Shown in pieces: positions 36,885 through 46,373 of a DNA stretch of 64,000 nt; the stretch's first letter is position 1, and each line of letters begins with the position of its first letter. The stretch is from Riptortus pedestris. Lineage: Eukaryota > Arthropoda > Insecta > Hemiptera > Alydidae. A program made the position numbers and the translations under genes. Below the pieces are notes generated by a model. It saw only the letters and a program-made list of their open reading frames with translations, did not search any database and was not told the origin of the DNA. Where the stretch lies: the NCBI GenBank assembly GCA_019009955.1, contig CM032230.1, forward strand, positions 24,955,001 to 25,019,000, given 5' to 3'.

Positions 36885-37022
36885 TATATATATAAAATTT
36901 TGAACGGACCTCATTTTCGTCATCTCCTGGGTAGGATCGATGGACATTTGAAGAAATTTTTCGAAACTCGCGTCATGAGTACGACCTCAATAGCTGATTT
37001 CCCTTAAGGGAAATCTGCTAAA
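36384..37022 (-). mobile_element. HINE-like element, complete reference copy
   Basis: This is the best-preserved minus copy. The + strand reads 'gtccgtcacgcaggggctgc', AGCAGATTTCCC, 'tctcggttaatattcaagat', 'gatccgacgcatagtaacgg' and C-rich runs near 36700. It then reads 'cattaacgaacttgatcttc', the TA core and 'gaacggacctcattttcgtc'. The last part is AGCTGATTTCCC-TTAA-GGGAAATCTGCT written across 36991-37020. Length is about 640 bp. Flanks are A runs (+ strand), that is T-T on the element strand. Confidence 0.9.
36826..36895. repeat. (TA)n core of HINE-like element
   Basis: About 70 bp of TA with one GATA interruption. Confidence 0.95.
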
Positions 37023-37189
37023 ATGTATGCTACCCAACTACGTAAAACAGTTTAATAATATCATATAATTTGCACTAGACTTAAAACATTACAGAACATT
37101 AAATGTAACCTCAAGATCTGTTGCATTTATTCTTATATTAGCAATTTCCCCTCCCGAATTCTAAAATAGTTCTAATTTTCGGTCGAATT

Positions 37190-37625
37190 TTTATTAAAGA
37201 TAACAAAAAATGAGATTCAACCAAATTTATATATATTTTCAGTAGGGCCAAAATTATTTTTTTAAGGTTACCAAACTTTATATTTAACACTAAATGTCTC
37301 TTTTAAAACTGAACATCTATTTTGTTATGGTCCGAAACGGGACCAGGAAAAGAGGAGATTTTCCAAAGTACTAAACCGTACAATAACAAACATCTTCGTT
37401 ATTAATAATAATCACAGAATGTTATATATTAGCTGAGATGTTTTGGGATTGTTGGTTTTAGAAATTCTTCTAAATACCTTCTCTTTTCCTGTACCTGTTG
37501 CGGTCGATCAAAAGGTACTTTGGTTTAACATGAGACGATTAGTGATAAATATAATGTTTGGTAACAATCAAAAGAAAATTACGACCCAACAGACATATAT
37601 ATATAAATTTGAACGGACCTTATCA
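37190..37625. mobile_element. Degraded HINE-like scraps in both orientations
   Basis: At 37255-37400 a + oriented scrap has 'aaggttaccaaactttatat' and 'aacatcttcgttattaataa'. At 37540-37625 a minus scrap has 'ggtaacaatcaaaagaaaat', a short TA run and 'tttgaacggacctta'. No ends survive. Confidence 0.45.
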
Positions 37626-37663
37626 TAATTAAAGATAATTAATAACCACAAAATGTAACATTT

Positions 37664-37802
37664 GGGGCTCAGGTTAGCCATGTCAGTTAAGGCGTTGGTC
37701 TTACTTGATAAACCTAGAGCAGTGGGGTCGATTCCTGTAGACTGTAAATAACATGTCCCGATTAGCCATAGTAGCATAAAAAGGACGTAAATAAATAACA
37801 TT
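37664..37802 (+). repeat. tRNA-derived SINE with tRNA head
   Basis: 'gggctcaggttagccatgtc' plus 'gttaaggcgttggtctta' form the tRNA-like A-box half, and 'ggtcgattcct' is the B box. The central body is deleted, passing straight to 'gtcccgattagccatagtag' and the 'gacgtaaataaataaca' tail. Confidence 0.7.
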
Positions 37803-38384
37803 AATGTTATATAACATATTGTTGAATAATCTAACTAAGTACAGCCGTTCTTCTATTCATTTTCCTCTAAATTGATTATGAATTGGGTTTTGAATTTGCC
37901 TCCACTTCTTCTAATGTAATTTCCACATTAAGATGAATCGAAATACAGCTATCGGATATATAGAAAAATATTTGTCGTACAAATTTAATTTTCGGGCCTT
38001 TTTACTTAGGGTAATCAAAAAGCGAGAAATAGAATAGTTATAATGTGCAGATGATGACAACTTAATTTCACTTGTATGAGTATTTCATGAGAAAAATCTG
38101 TCTGGTTTACACGGACCACGACATTTTTAAATTTACTTATTTCGGGTAAATGTTGTTATCCATATATAAAATACGATGAGCCTACCTGTTGACTTGTCTC
38201 CCAGCTGAAATGAAGCGATTCACTCCGTCGATAAAATACGCGTGAACGATAAGAGGAAGAGAGTACACCTTACACCTCGGAGGCCGGACACAGACTGAGG
38301 AGGTAGGCGCGCACAACTCCCTCACCATCCCTTCCCTACGGTTGACACTCTTCCCTCGCCTCACCCTCCCTTTTCGCTATAAGG
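37803..38384. other. Unannotated sequence
   Basis: No recognised feature. 38270-38380 is GC-richer, with CT-rich pyrimidine tracts, but shows no promoter or coding evidence. Confidence 0.4.
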
Positions 38385-38500
38385 ATTTTGATTTAAGCGA
38401 AATTCCCTTACAGGAAATTAGCTAAGAAGTTATACTCTTCGAAGTCCATCGATCCTACCTACTAGATGTAGAAAGGTGATGAGGTCCGTTAAAAATTACA
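38385..38500 (+). mobile_element. HINE-like 5' end fragment
   Basis: It has 'gaaattcccttacaggaaat' (degraded palindrome), 'gtccatcgatcctacctact' and 'tgatgaggtccgtt', then breaks off. Confidence 0.55.
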
Positions 38501-38532
38501 TTGCAAAAACTGCGTATATGAAAAATTAAAAA

Positions 38533-39130
38533 AGTCCGTCACGCAGGGGCTGCGTAAACTAAGCAGATTTCCCTTGTGAAGTTTTACAATAGAGAAATCT
38601 GCATACTGGTAACACAACACTATAGTGAGTAAATACAAACGGTAATGAGAAATCTTTCAGTTAATTCTAATAAACTTCCAACGGAAACGACTTCTGAATT
38701 CTAAACACATAGGTCTGCCAACCACTCAGAGCTGAACAGATAGATAGACATATTCTTCACCGGACAGAAAAACAAATACTGATAAACATCTGAATATAAA
38801 ACAATAACATTATTGTAAACTGTTTACTATATCTAGTACTGCAATTTATAATGATTCAGAATAATTTATATTTTCATAACTCAAATTTTAGTAGTCCAAG
38901 AACTAAAGAAGGGGGGGGGCGGATGAAAAGAACGTATTTGCATAAATCGCACAAAGTACAAGCTAAAGCTTTCGATCCGATGCATAATAACGGAGATATT
39001 TCGAATTTTTGAACCCCCCCCCCTCCTCTGGTCTTATTTCAGCATTAAAGAACTTCATCTTCCTCTTTGCATAAAACATATCGAGTTTCGTAACTATCAA
39101 ACAAAAAGTGCGACCGCTAGAGCGTTAACA

Positions 39131-39189
<59 letters not shown>

Positions 39190-39310
39190 GAACGGATTTC
39201 ACTTTCGTCATCTCCTGGGTCGGATAGATGGACATTTGAAGATATTTTTCGAAAGTCGCGTCATGAGTACGACCTTAATAGCTGATTTCCCTTAAGGGAA
39301 ATCTGCTAAA
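38533..39310 (-). mobile_element. HINE-like element, near complete
   Basis: It has a reversed 3' stem-loop end, AGCAGATTTCCC, and a long 5' subfamily block with 'gagtaaatacaaacggtaat' and the G-run at 38911-38920. After a C-rich run near 39015 come the TA core, 'cattaa-gaacttcatcttcc' and a clear 5' end ('tagctgatttcccttaaggg', ATCTGCTAAA). At about 780 bp it is longer than the reference copy because it keeps the segment deleted there. Confidence 0.85.
39132..39184. repeat. (TA)n core of HINE-like element
   Basis: Uninterrupted TA tract at the standard position after 'gctagagcgttaacagac'. Confidence 0.95.
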
Positions 39311-39344
39311 AAGAGGTAATCACATATTTAAGAAGTCCGAAGTA

Positions 39345-39877
39345 GATCAAAGGAGCCGACCGATGATCTAGCCCGTCCTCGGCAATAGCCGTCCGGGATC
39401 TAGAAATGTCCAGACTATTACCTTTTGAAGTCTAACGCCCGGCTATAAAGCGACTCAGCTCGTCCCGAGAGTCGAGTTTGTTCCCAGCCCTTTTCAAGTG
39501 AATAACAGTGCGTTCAGAGCATCTATAGTGAACAGTGCGTTTTAGTTCCAGTGTGGTAAAGTGTTTTATGTGAAGAACAATATAGTGCCGTGTTTAACTA
39601 AAGGACAGTGCCGTGCCGTTATCTTTGAGAAGATTAGTGCAGTGCCGTGTTTTTGTGAACTTCAGTGGTCGTGAGTCAGTTTTGGACTGTGTAATAAGAA
39701 GAACAGTGAAGCTATCGGTGCATACTATGAGTAGTAGTTAAGAATAATTAACCAATTGTGTAATGCATTGTTAAATAAATTTAGCAGTGATAAAAACTCT
39801 AAAATTTGTGTATTTAATTTTGTAATCTAAGAGATCTCTAATAAACAACGTTTATTGTTCATGTAATAAACGTAACA
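39345..39877 (+). mobile_element. 5' LTR of a decayed LTR retrotransposon (left edge approximate)
   Basis: It ends in CGTAACA, the same terminus as the LTRs at 21836 and 63435. It contains many short 'cagtgccgtg' and 'gaacagtgcg' repeats and a polyadenylation-type AATAAA near the end. 'gcccggctataaagcgactc' at about 39438 resembles a TATA-box promoter followed by transcribed R sequence. The left boundary is unclear because no TGTT start was found. It is probably the LTR of the gag-pol relic that starts near 40165. Confidence 0.6.
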
Positions 39878-39885
39878 AAATATAT

Positions 39886-40135
39886 ACTAGCTAAGGTACC
39901 CAATGTAGCTCGGGATATGTTAGCAATAAAACAATTTTTTCTGGAAGGCTTCACTATCCACACTATCTCATGCTTAGTTATCTTTTTTAAAAAAACTTCA
40001 TGCGCCGTATAATTCATAATCACCGATAGTATTCTGAACCATGTATGAATAAAAACTTCAATACCCAAACGCGGTCCAAATCACAACGATGGGCATCAAT
40101 TTTATGAACATAATAACCATACTCTTTTGTACGCA
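39886..40135 (+). repeat. Diverged B-type head inserted after the LTR
   Basis: 'tatatactagctaaggtacc' and 'gtagctcgggatatgtt' match the B-unit head, preceded as usual by TA. The (CAAA)n tail and subrepeats are absent. This shows that B-type heads also occur outside the two arrays. Confidence 0.5.
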
Positions 40136-40164
40136 TGGAAAGTAATCATTATATTCATAGAGCG

Positions 40165-42137
40165 AAAAAATCTTAGCTGAAGTCAGACAAGAATTACAGG
40201 AATCTTTTAGAGTTCATTGCAAGAGACTAGAAGAAGCTTCTAAAACTAATTGCGAGAGACTAGACGAAAAATTTTAAGACGCATCTAGATTAAACTGAGA
40301 AAATATTAACCGAAGTCAGTCAAATATTTCAGAAAGCTTCTAGCAGTGGTGGCTCGTGTATAGGCACTGTGGAACTGCAGCACCCCAATTTCCACTTGAT
40401 ATTATCTATAACATTTAATATAATGAGCCTTTTTTCTTTAATTCTTTCATTATACTTGTATAATATATAATCCCTAAGCTCAATGCAGTAACCATCCTCC
40501 AGTTTATGAAAAAAGATACAATATTCTTTGTATGGAACTGTAAGCTTCACAGTTCCGTCGGCGTGGAGCACAGGAAGCTCCACAAGGCAGAGAGAGCACT
40601 GTCGTTCCCGCAGTGCCGACCCCCACTAATTTTAGCTACGAGCCGCCACTAGCTTCTAGATCAACAAACCAAAAGCTCCACGATATATCGAAAGTCATGG
40701 ACAAACGAGTGGTTGTCATAGAGCTGAGAGTCAGCGAGTTTGATGATAGACTTTGCGGCATTAAGAATTATGTTGAAGAGAAAATTTCTATCCTAAAAAG
40801 GAAAATGGAAGAAGAAATTCGTGAGCTTAAATTTCAAATATAAATTCTACAAGTTCCAGAGGGTTCAGGAAAAGAGGAGACCCAACAAGACAGGAAGATA
40901 AAGTTCCCCCATTTGATGGTAGCGGACCATTTAATATCTACAAGTTCCAATTTGATCCAGTGGCCAGTACAAAATGTTTGAATAACAAGAAAAAGCGATA
41001 GAAATATTTTTGGCACCGAAGGGAACAACAGCAGAAATCCTGGAATGTTAAATCATCCTTTGCTGAAACAATCTCGGTCGAAATACCCTTGGAAGTTAGA
41101 TATGAGAACATCAGCAGTCTCAGGTGGATGATGGGACGGAAAAAGTCATTGGCTACTAGAGCAGGGTACTCTCTAAGCCCGAAAGAAAATATTGCATTAT
41201 AAGAGGGGAGCTACAGGCAATGTTGAAGTGCGTCAAGCATTATCACAAATACATCTATGGTCAACACTTCACCTAAAAAACAGACCACTCCGCATTACGT
41301 TGGTTGCTGCAGTTCAAGAAGCTCGAAGGGCAGCTCGCATGTTGGATTGAACGTTTGCAAAGCTATAACTTTAGTATTGAGCATAGAAAAGGGGGGAAAC
41401 ACAATAACCCTGATGCCCATTCAAGACGGTCATGCAACGGAGAATGCGAGTACAAAAGCCGAGAAACAGGAGTGCGTCATTGATGTTCGACTTACCCTTA
41501 TTGGCTCAGCTAAAGACTGGTCGAAGGCGATGAAAGATGACCCTATTCTGGCGAAGGTTATGTCGGTTAAGGAGGGAAACAGAACCCGTAATGAAATATT
41601 GGCAAAAAGCCCACTTGCAAAATCATACTGGGTACAGTGGAATAACCTAAAATCGGTAGATGGCTGTTATACGGATCTTGGGGAAGTACAGATGGCAAAA
41701 CCACAACGGACCTAATTGCCAATTTCCAAGATAAATGAGGTAATGAAGCAGTCCCATAAAGGCCCCAGTGGCGGCCATCTGGGCATTACAAAAACTCTGG
41801 AAAAAATAAAACAGCGATTTTATTGGGTGGGATGTCAGCAATCTGTAGCCGATTTCGGCCAAGAACAAAGCGAAGTCATGGAAAGCTTCAGCAGTACAAC
41901 GCAGGTGCCCTTTTCGAGCGGATAGCCATCGATGTTGCTGTTCCATTCCCTGTCAGTGATGCTGGTATCTGGTATGCAAATGGCCCGAAGTGTATCATTC
42001 CAAACCAGGAGCCCAAAACGGTAGTGGACGCGTTTGTAAATAATTGGGTGTACCCATTCGGTGTTCCGATAGAACTCCATTCTGACCAGGGACGAAATTT
42101 CGAATCGGTCATACTCAAAGAGATGTGTGACAAATAG
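40165..42137 (+). pseudogene. Ty3/gypsy gag-pol relic, internally deleted
   Basis: Gag is recognisable first as charged coiled-coil text ('EVRQELQESF', 'EEKISILKRKMEEEIRELKF'). It is followed by 'FDGSGPFNIYKFQFD', the conserved gag core of many insect Ty3/gypsy elements. Protease and reverse transcriptase are missing: about 40 bp later the frame is already in the RNase H region ('RVLSKPERKYC', then a 'TDHSALRWLLQF' equivalent). Next come a spacer, the integrase zinc-binding part ('GPSGGHLGITKTLEKIKQRF') and integrase core text ('LFERIAIDVAVPFPVSDAG', 'ELHSDQGRNFESV'). Stops and frameshifts occur throughout, and it is cut at 42137 by a SINE. It is non-functional. Confidence 0.85.
40344..40651. 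mobile_element. hAT-type MITE, copy 1, inside gag relic
   Basis: A 308-bp element with CAGTGGTGGCTCGT at the left and ACGAGCCGCCACTA at the right. The flanks are GCTTCTAG on both sides (40336-40343 and 40652-40659), a perfect 8-bp target duplication. No coding capacity. Removing the element and one duplication restores the gag text around the site, so the insertion is later than the retrotransposon. Confidence 0.92.
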
Positions 42138-42303
42138 TAAACCTAGAGAGGCGAGTTCGATCCCCACTTGGGCAATAGGAATTTATTTAGTGACGAACTC
42201 ATTAAATAAAATCCTAATCCCATTCTGGCTATAAATGGGTGGTAACCTGTAAATAACCCATTCCGATTAGCCATAGTAGCAAAAGTAAACGTTAATAAAT
42301 TGC
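42138..42303 (+). repeat. tRNA-derived SINE, 5'-truncated
   Basis: It starts in the tRNA part ('gtaaacctagagaggcgagt', B box GTTCGATCCC). It is complete through the body ('tttagtgacgaactcattaa', 'ggctataaatgggtggtaac') and the tail ('agtaaacgttaataaatt'). Confidence 0.8.
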
Positions 42304-42311
42304 ATCATTTT

Positions 42312-42680
42312 CAGTGGCGGCTCGTGTATAGGCACTGTGGAACTTCAGCACCCCAATTTCCACTTGATATTATCAATGACATTTAATATAAAGAACCTTT
42401 TTCGTTAATTCTTTCTTAATACTTGTATAATATATAATCCTTAAGCTGACTGCAGTAACCATCCCCCAGTTTATTAAAAAAAGATACTGAAATCTTTGTA
42501 TGGAACTGTGAGCTTTAGAGTTCCAGTGGCGAGGTGTTTGACTGCTGTGGGCATGCGCACACAGGAAGCTCCACAAGGGAGAGAGAGCACTGTCGTTCCC
42601 GCAGTGCCGACCCTGGCGTGCTAAATCTAACCATATTCTGGACCAGCACCCCCACTAATTTTAGCTACGAGCCGCCACTG
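42312..42680. mobile_element. hAT-type MITE, copy 2
   Basis: 369 bp, CAGTGGCGGCTCGT to ACGAGCCGCCACTG, flanked by perfect 8-bp duplications ATCATTTT (42304-42311 and 42681-42688). It is longer than copy 1 because it keeps about 60 bp that copy 1 lacks near the right end ('ctaaatctaaccatattctg') and in the centre. Confidence 0.95.
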
Positions 42681-42700
42681 ATCATTTTATATTTTTTCTG

Positions 42701-43624
42701 GGTTAAAGTGCTGTTTAGTCCCCCCCCCCCCTACGCCGCCATCTTGTTTCTTTATAATCCCCGCCCTCGCTTAAAACCACCGATGGCGTATTTTAGAAAT
42801 TTTAAAATGTTAAAAAATATAAAGTTAGAACAACAAAATCCCCACCCTCGGTTTAAACCACCGATGGCGTTTTTTTTTGGAAATTTTAAAGTGTTAAAAA
42901 ATATAAAGTTAGAAAAACAAAACCCCCACCCTCGGTTTTAACCACCGATGGCGTATTTTGGAAATTTTAAAGTGTTAAAAAATATAAAGTTAGAAAAACA
43001 AAACCCCCACCCTCGGTTTTAACCACCGATGGCGTATTTTGGAAATTTTAAAGTGTTAAAAAATATAGTTAGAACAACAAAACCCCCACCCTCGGTTTTA
43101 GCAACCGATGGCGTTTTTTTTTGGAAATTTTAAAGTGTTAAAAAATATAAAGTTAGAAAAACAAAACCCCCACCCGCGGTTTTAACCACCGCGGGCGTGG
43201 TTGGGAAATTTTAAAGTGTTAAAAAATATAGTTAGAACAACACACCCCCCACCCTCGGTTTTAACCACGGATGGCGTTTTTTTTTGGAAATTTTAAAGTG
43301 TTAAAAAATATAAAGTTAGAAAAACAAAACCCCCACCCTCGGTTTTTACCACCGATGGCGTATTTTGGAAATTTTAAAGTGTTAAAAAATATAAAGTTAG
43401 AACAACAAAACCCCCACCATCGGTTTTAACCACCGATGGCGTATTTCGGAAATTTTAAAGTGTTAAAAAATATAAAGTTAGAAAAACAAAACCCCCACCC
43501 TCGGTTTTAACCACCGATGGCGTATTTTGGAAATTTTAAAGTGCTAAAAAAGATAGTTAGAAAACAAAATGGCCGCCGCCGCCATCGTGCGCCACCAAGG
43601 GGGAGACTAAAATACACTTTCACC
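42701..43624. mobile_element. TIR element filled with an 81-bp minisatellite
   Basis: The left end 'ggttaaagtgctgtttagtc' plus a C run, with 'acgccgccatcttg' inside, pairs with the right end. The reverse complement of the right end reads 'ggtgaaagtgtattttagtc', then 'tccccc', then an inner 'gatggcggcgg' block. These are imperfect terminal inverted repeats of about 25-30 bp. The interior is almost entirely tandem repeat. There is no transposase and no obvious target duplication. The superfamily is unassigned. Confidence 0.7.
42755..43565. repeat. Minisatellite, ten units of about 81 bp
   Basis: Each unit contains 'cccccaccctcgg', 'ttttaaccaccgatggcg', 'ggaaattttaaagtgtt' and 'aaaaaatataaagttag'. 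The CCATCGGT...ACCGATGG arms around TTTTAACC are imperfect in most units. They are perfect in the unit at 43417-43439 and, with both arms changed to CCCGCGGT and ACCGCGGG, in the unit at 43173-43195. Confidence 0.93.
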
Positions 43625-44139
43625 TTTTTTCTGTTTTTATTTTTTTTCGTTTTTATTAGTTCTCTGATTTTTTAATTTCTTTTGTTACATTATTCCCTTT
43701 CTCTTTTCGTCCCTCTTCTATTTATTTAAAATTTCCCCTCCATTAATTTATCATGTCATTGTGTTATTGATGATGGGCCTCCCAACAAAATATACGTGTT
43801 CGAATATTATTTTATTTAAATAATTCATTACCTCATCATATCATACATCATTCATTTTACCTTTAATACAATTCTGTATGATGAAGGCATTATACATTGT
43901 TCAATCCGATGTCTTGTTCGACTTAAGGGAGGTAACACTACAGGTTATTATGTTCAGCAAAAATGTCCAGAATAGTATATATCCTACCTAGGAAATGTCC
44001 TATACTGCGTGTTGCATTCACTGTTGATTTCCAAGAATACTCGGGCAAATGTAGGAAGGCGGGATACAATGTGAGTCCCTGAGAAAGATCCAAACACAGG
44101 AAACAGAACTCCCTTCGATGGCGGAGGGGAACACTACAC
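43625..44139. other. Unannotated sequence
   Basis: T-rich text to about 43740, then mixed text. An 81-codon minus-strand frame at 43938-44183 overlaps the hAT left end and has no recognisable domain. Confidence 0.4.
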
Positions 44140-44279
44140 CAGTGGTCTCGAACGTCAATGCGCGAAATCGGTAGAGCTACCAACTAAAATCGTTACATTT
44201 GTACCTAAAATCGGTATGTGACAAAAAAAAAAAAAAAAAAAGTACAATTTTCCATCAAATTCGTTTATTTAACAAAAAA

Positions 44280-44460
44280 TCCACTTATTGTTATATTATA
44301 ATAACATAAAAATCAATTTTCAACATAAAAATATAATTACATAAAAATCAACTTACAACATAAAAATATGAGGTTTAACATAAAAATCAACTTACAACAT
44401 AAAAGTATGAGGTTTAACATAAAAATCTACTTACAACATAAAAATATAATAACGTAAAAA
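44280..44460. repeat. Short tandem repeats inside the hAT element
   Basis: About four irregular copies of 'aacataaaaatcaacttaca' alternate with 'aacataaaaatatgaggttt', a composite period near 45 bp. Confidence 0.8.
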
Positions 44461-44713
44461 TCAGCGTATCTACTAACTTACATCTAACACACTTATTATA
44501 TTAATATATCATATTATGGCAATTTTTAATTTGCCAGCGTCAAGTTAATTCTTTCTTTTTTGTCTTTCTAGACAAAAACTGGAAATTTAGAGATTTTGAA
44601 AGTAAACAAGTTGCACACCAAAAACGGAAATCTAACAAATTAAATTATTTTTCATAATGTTTCGGATCGTACCAATATTCTTTGGCCATAGCTGCAGTAA
44701 TTTTTAAATTAAT

Positions 44714-45040
44714 TTATAAGTCATAAAAATTAGCATCCATGAAAAGATGTTTTGAATGGAGTAGGCTAGTGATTGACTCAGTAGACAGCCTATTTATCTG
44801 TTTTGTTTTCATAATATTAATTTGAGAAAATATGCGCTCAACATTGGCAGATGAATGGGGGAGTGATAAAATATTAAACATAAAAGCAGTTAACAAGGGA
44901 AACATTTGAGTCTCATCGCCACGCTTTAGCAAACTTACTTCATCCCAAAATAGTTCTACTTCATCAGAAAATGTTTTCATTTGATCAAAATTTCTTAGAA
45001 TGCGCCACTCTGTATCAATCAGCCATAACTCTGCTCGTTC
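44714..45040 (-). pseudogene. hAT transposase C-terminal (dimerisation) fragment
   Basis: The minus strand encodes 'LPHSSANVERIFSQINIMKT' and 'LLHSKHLF', matching the conserved hAT C-terminal dimerisation region (LP.sSA.vER.FS...). The 88-codon open frame starts at 44980. Coding-like text continues upstream to about 45040 ('YERAELWLIDTEWRIL'). The BED finger and RNase H-like catalytic core are absent, so it cannot transpose by itself. Hydrophobic and charged spacing looks intact, which suggests the deletion is not ancient. Confidence 0.85.
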
Positions 45041-45235
45041 ATACTTGCTGTAAGGTGATTCCCCGTAACATTAAACATAAATGAAAAGGGTTGCCATCAC
45101 AAAATTGTGAAATCGGTAGAAAAATCAGAAGAATTTCCATGTATTTTCTGAAATCGTGGAAAAAACATTGCATTTCGGTAGTACAGAGTCCATTTCGGTA
45201 GAAATACCGAGAAATCGGTACGTTCGAGACCACTG

Positions 45236-45559
45236 CAGTACACTGACTCACTTTTCTACGGAACTACCAAGGAAAAGTTAAGTAATGTAATGTTGGTAGC
45301 GCTGGAGAGTTCAATGTTGCTGTAAGTTCCGCTACGATTGCAACTAACATTAACAAACCTGCGAAAGTGTAGACTGCCAATGCAGCGTTACTCTCTTGAA
45401 CAAATATAAGAAAAATCTGCTAAAAGTGTATGCTTTTCTTCAATAACTTCCAAGAAATCATGCATTGGTTTTTAGGGGTGAAAAAAAACAAATTATATTT
45501 AACAAGTAGTTACAAAATTGACAATTCAACTCAGAATGGGAAGCCAATACCTTATATAT
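45236..45559. other. Unannotated sequence
   Basis: It contains a tiny HINE-like scrap (AAATCTGCTAAAA at about 45414-45426). Otherwise nothing is recognised. Confidence 0.4.
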
Positions 45560-45876
45560 TGCCCCCAAAAGGATATTAATTAGGAAACAACATACAAATT
45601 ATTCTGATTCATTATAAATTACAGTACTAGATGTAGTAAATAGTTTTAATAAAATTAAAGTTTTATATTCTGATATATTTCAGTAATTGTTTTCCTTTCC
45701 TGTAGAGGTTGGCAGACGTGTTTGTTTACATTTGAGACGCTTCTCGTCGCGATGTTATTAAAATTGAATGAAAGATTTATTAACGTTTGTATTTATTCGC
45801 TTAATATTCACGGTGGTGCAAATGTGTGACACAGGTGGAAAATCTGCATAGTTTATGCAGCCCCTGCGTGACGGAC
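45560..45876 (+). mobile_element. HINE-like 3' half
   Basis: It runs from the 'aagccaataccttat' junction through 'tatttcagtaattgttttcc' and 'cgtttgtatttattcgctta' to GTGGAAAATCTGCATAG, a stem-loop (ATGCAG-CCC-CTGCGT) and GACGGAC. The 5' half and TA core are missing. Confidence 0.7.
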
Positions 45877-45882
45877 TTTTTT

Positions 45883-45980
45883 GTTACCTCCTGAGCAGGA
45901 TCGATGGACATTTGTAGAAATTTTTGGAAAATCTCATCATGAGTCAACCTCAATAGCTGATTTCCTCCAAGGAAAATCTG
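45883..45980 (-). mobile_element. HINE-like 5' end fragment, opposite orientation
   Basis: 'cctcctgagcaggatcgatg', 'tcaacctcaatagctgattt' and AAAATCTGCCGAAA form the 5' end, reversed. It lies tail-to-head against the preceding + copy. This looks like a deletion product of two elements. Confidence 0.65.
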
Positions 45981-46111
45981 CCGAAACAAAGAAGTAATTG
46001 CATTAGGAACTCTATTCAATTGGGAAAACTACACAAAGTTGAGCTAGTAATAGTAACCTACTGAACCGGAAGTGGAAATAAAAAGCCCGGACTGTCACAT
46101 TTTAATTATTT

Positions 46112-46318
46112 TAATATTTACGTCCACTTTATACTACTATGGCTAATCGGGACGGGTTATCTACAGATTACCACCCTTTTATAGCCAGGGTGGGCTCAAG
46201 GAGTTTATTTAATGAGTCCGTCACTAAATACATTTCTACTGCCCGGGGGGGGGGGGGGGATCGAACCCGCCACCCTAGGTCTACCACGCGAGATTAAGAC
46301 CAACGCCTTAACTCCAAA
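46112..46318 (-). repeat. tRNA-derived SINE
   Basis: It has the reversed tail 'tttacgtccactttatacta', body 'ttatctacagattaccaccc' and 'atagccagggtgggctcaag', 'gagtccgtcactaaatacat', and a G run at 46246-46259. The B box is 'gatcgaacccgccaccctag' and the remnant A-box part is 'agaccaacgccttaact'. It is the most complete body in the window. Confidence 0.8.
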
Positions 46319-46373
46319 AAAACTGTAATGTTTAAGAAGACCAAGGAAAACCTGGATACATGGAAACCCTTGT

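Larger units (their letters stand above)
44140..45235 (-). mobile_element. Internally deleted hAT transposon
   Basis: The ends CAGTGGTCTCGAACGT and ACGTTCGAGACCACTG are perfect inverted repeats over 16 bp. The flanks CACTACAC (44132-44139) and CAGTACAC (45236-45243) match at 7 of 8 positions, a hAT-length target duplication. Subterminal text is rich in GAAATCGGT/ACCGATTTC motifs at both ends. The only coding part left is the transposase C terminus on the minus strand. Confidence 0.88.

Noticed and set aside
36384..37022. Interpretation of the main family as a classical Helitron (TC...CTRR) in the reverse sense
   Set aside because: The + strand starts TCCGTCACG and ends CTGCTAAAA, which superficially fits. 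However, flanks are not A|T, the stem-loop next to the end is on the other terminus, and the inverted subterminal repeats fit Helentron/HINE better.
42755..43565. Regularly spaced hairpin repeats resembling a CRISPR array
   Set aside because: Units are directly abutting 81-bp tandem copies with no unique spacers, in eukaryotic DNA, and bounded by inverted ends.
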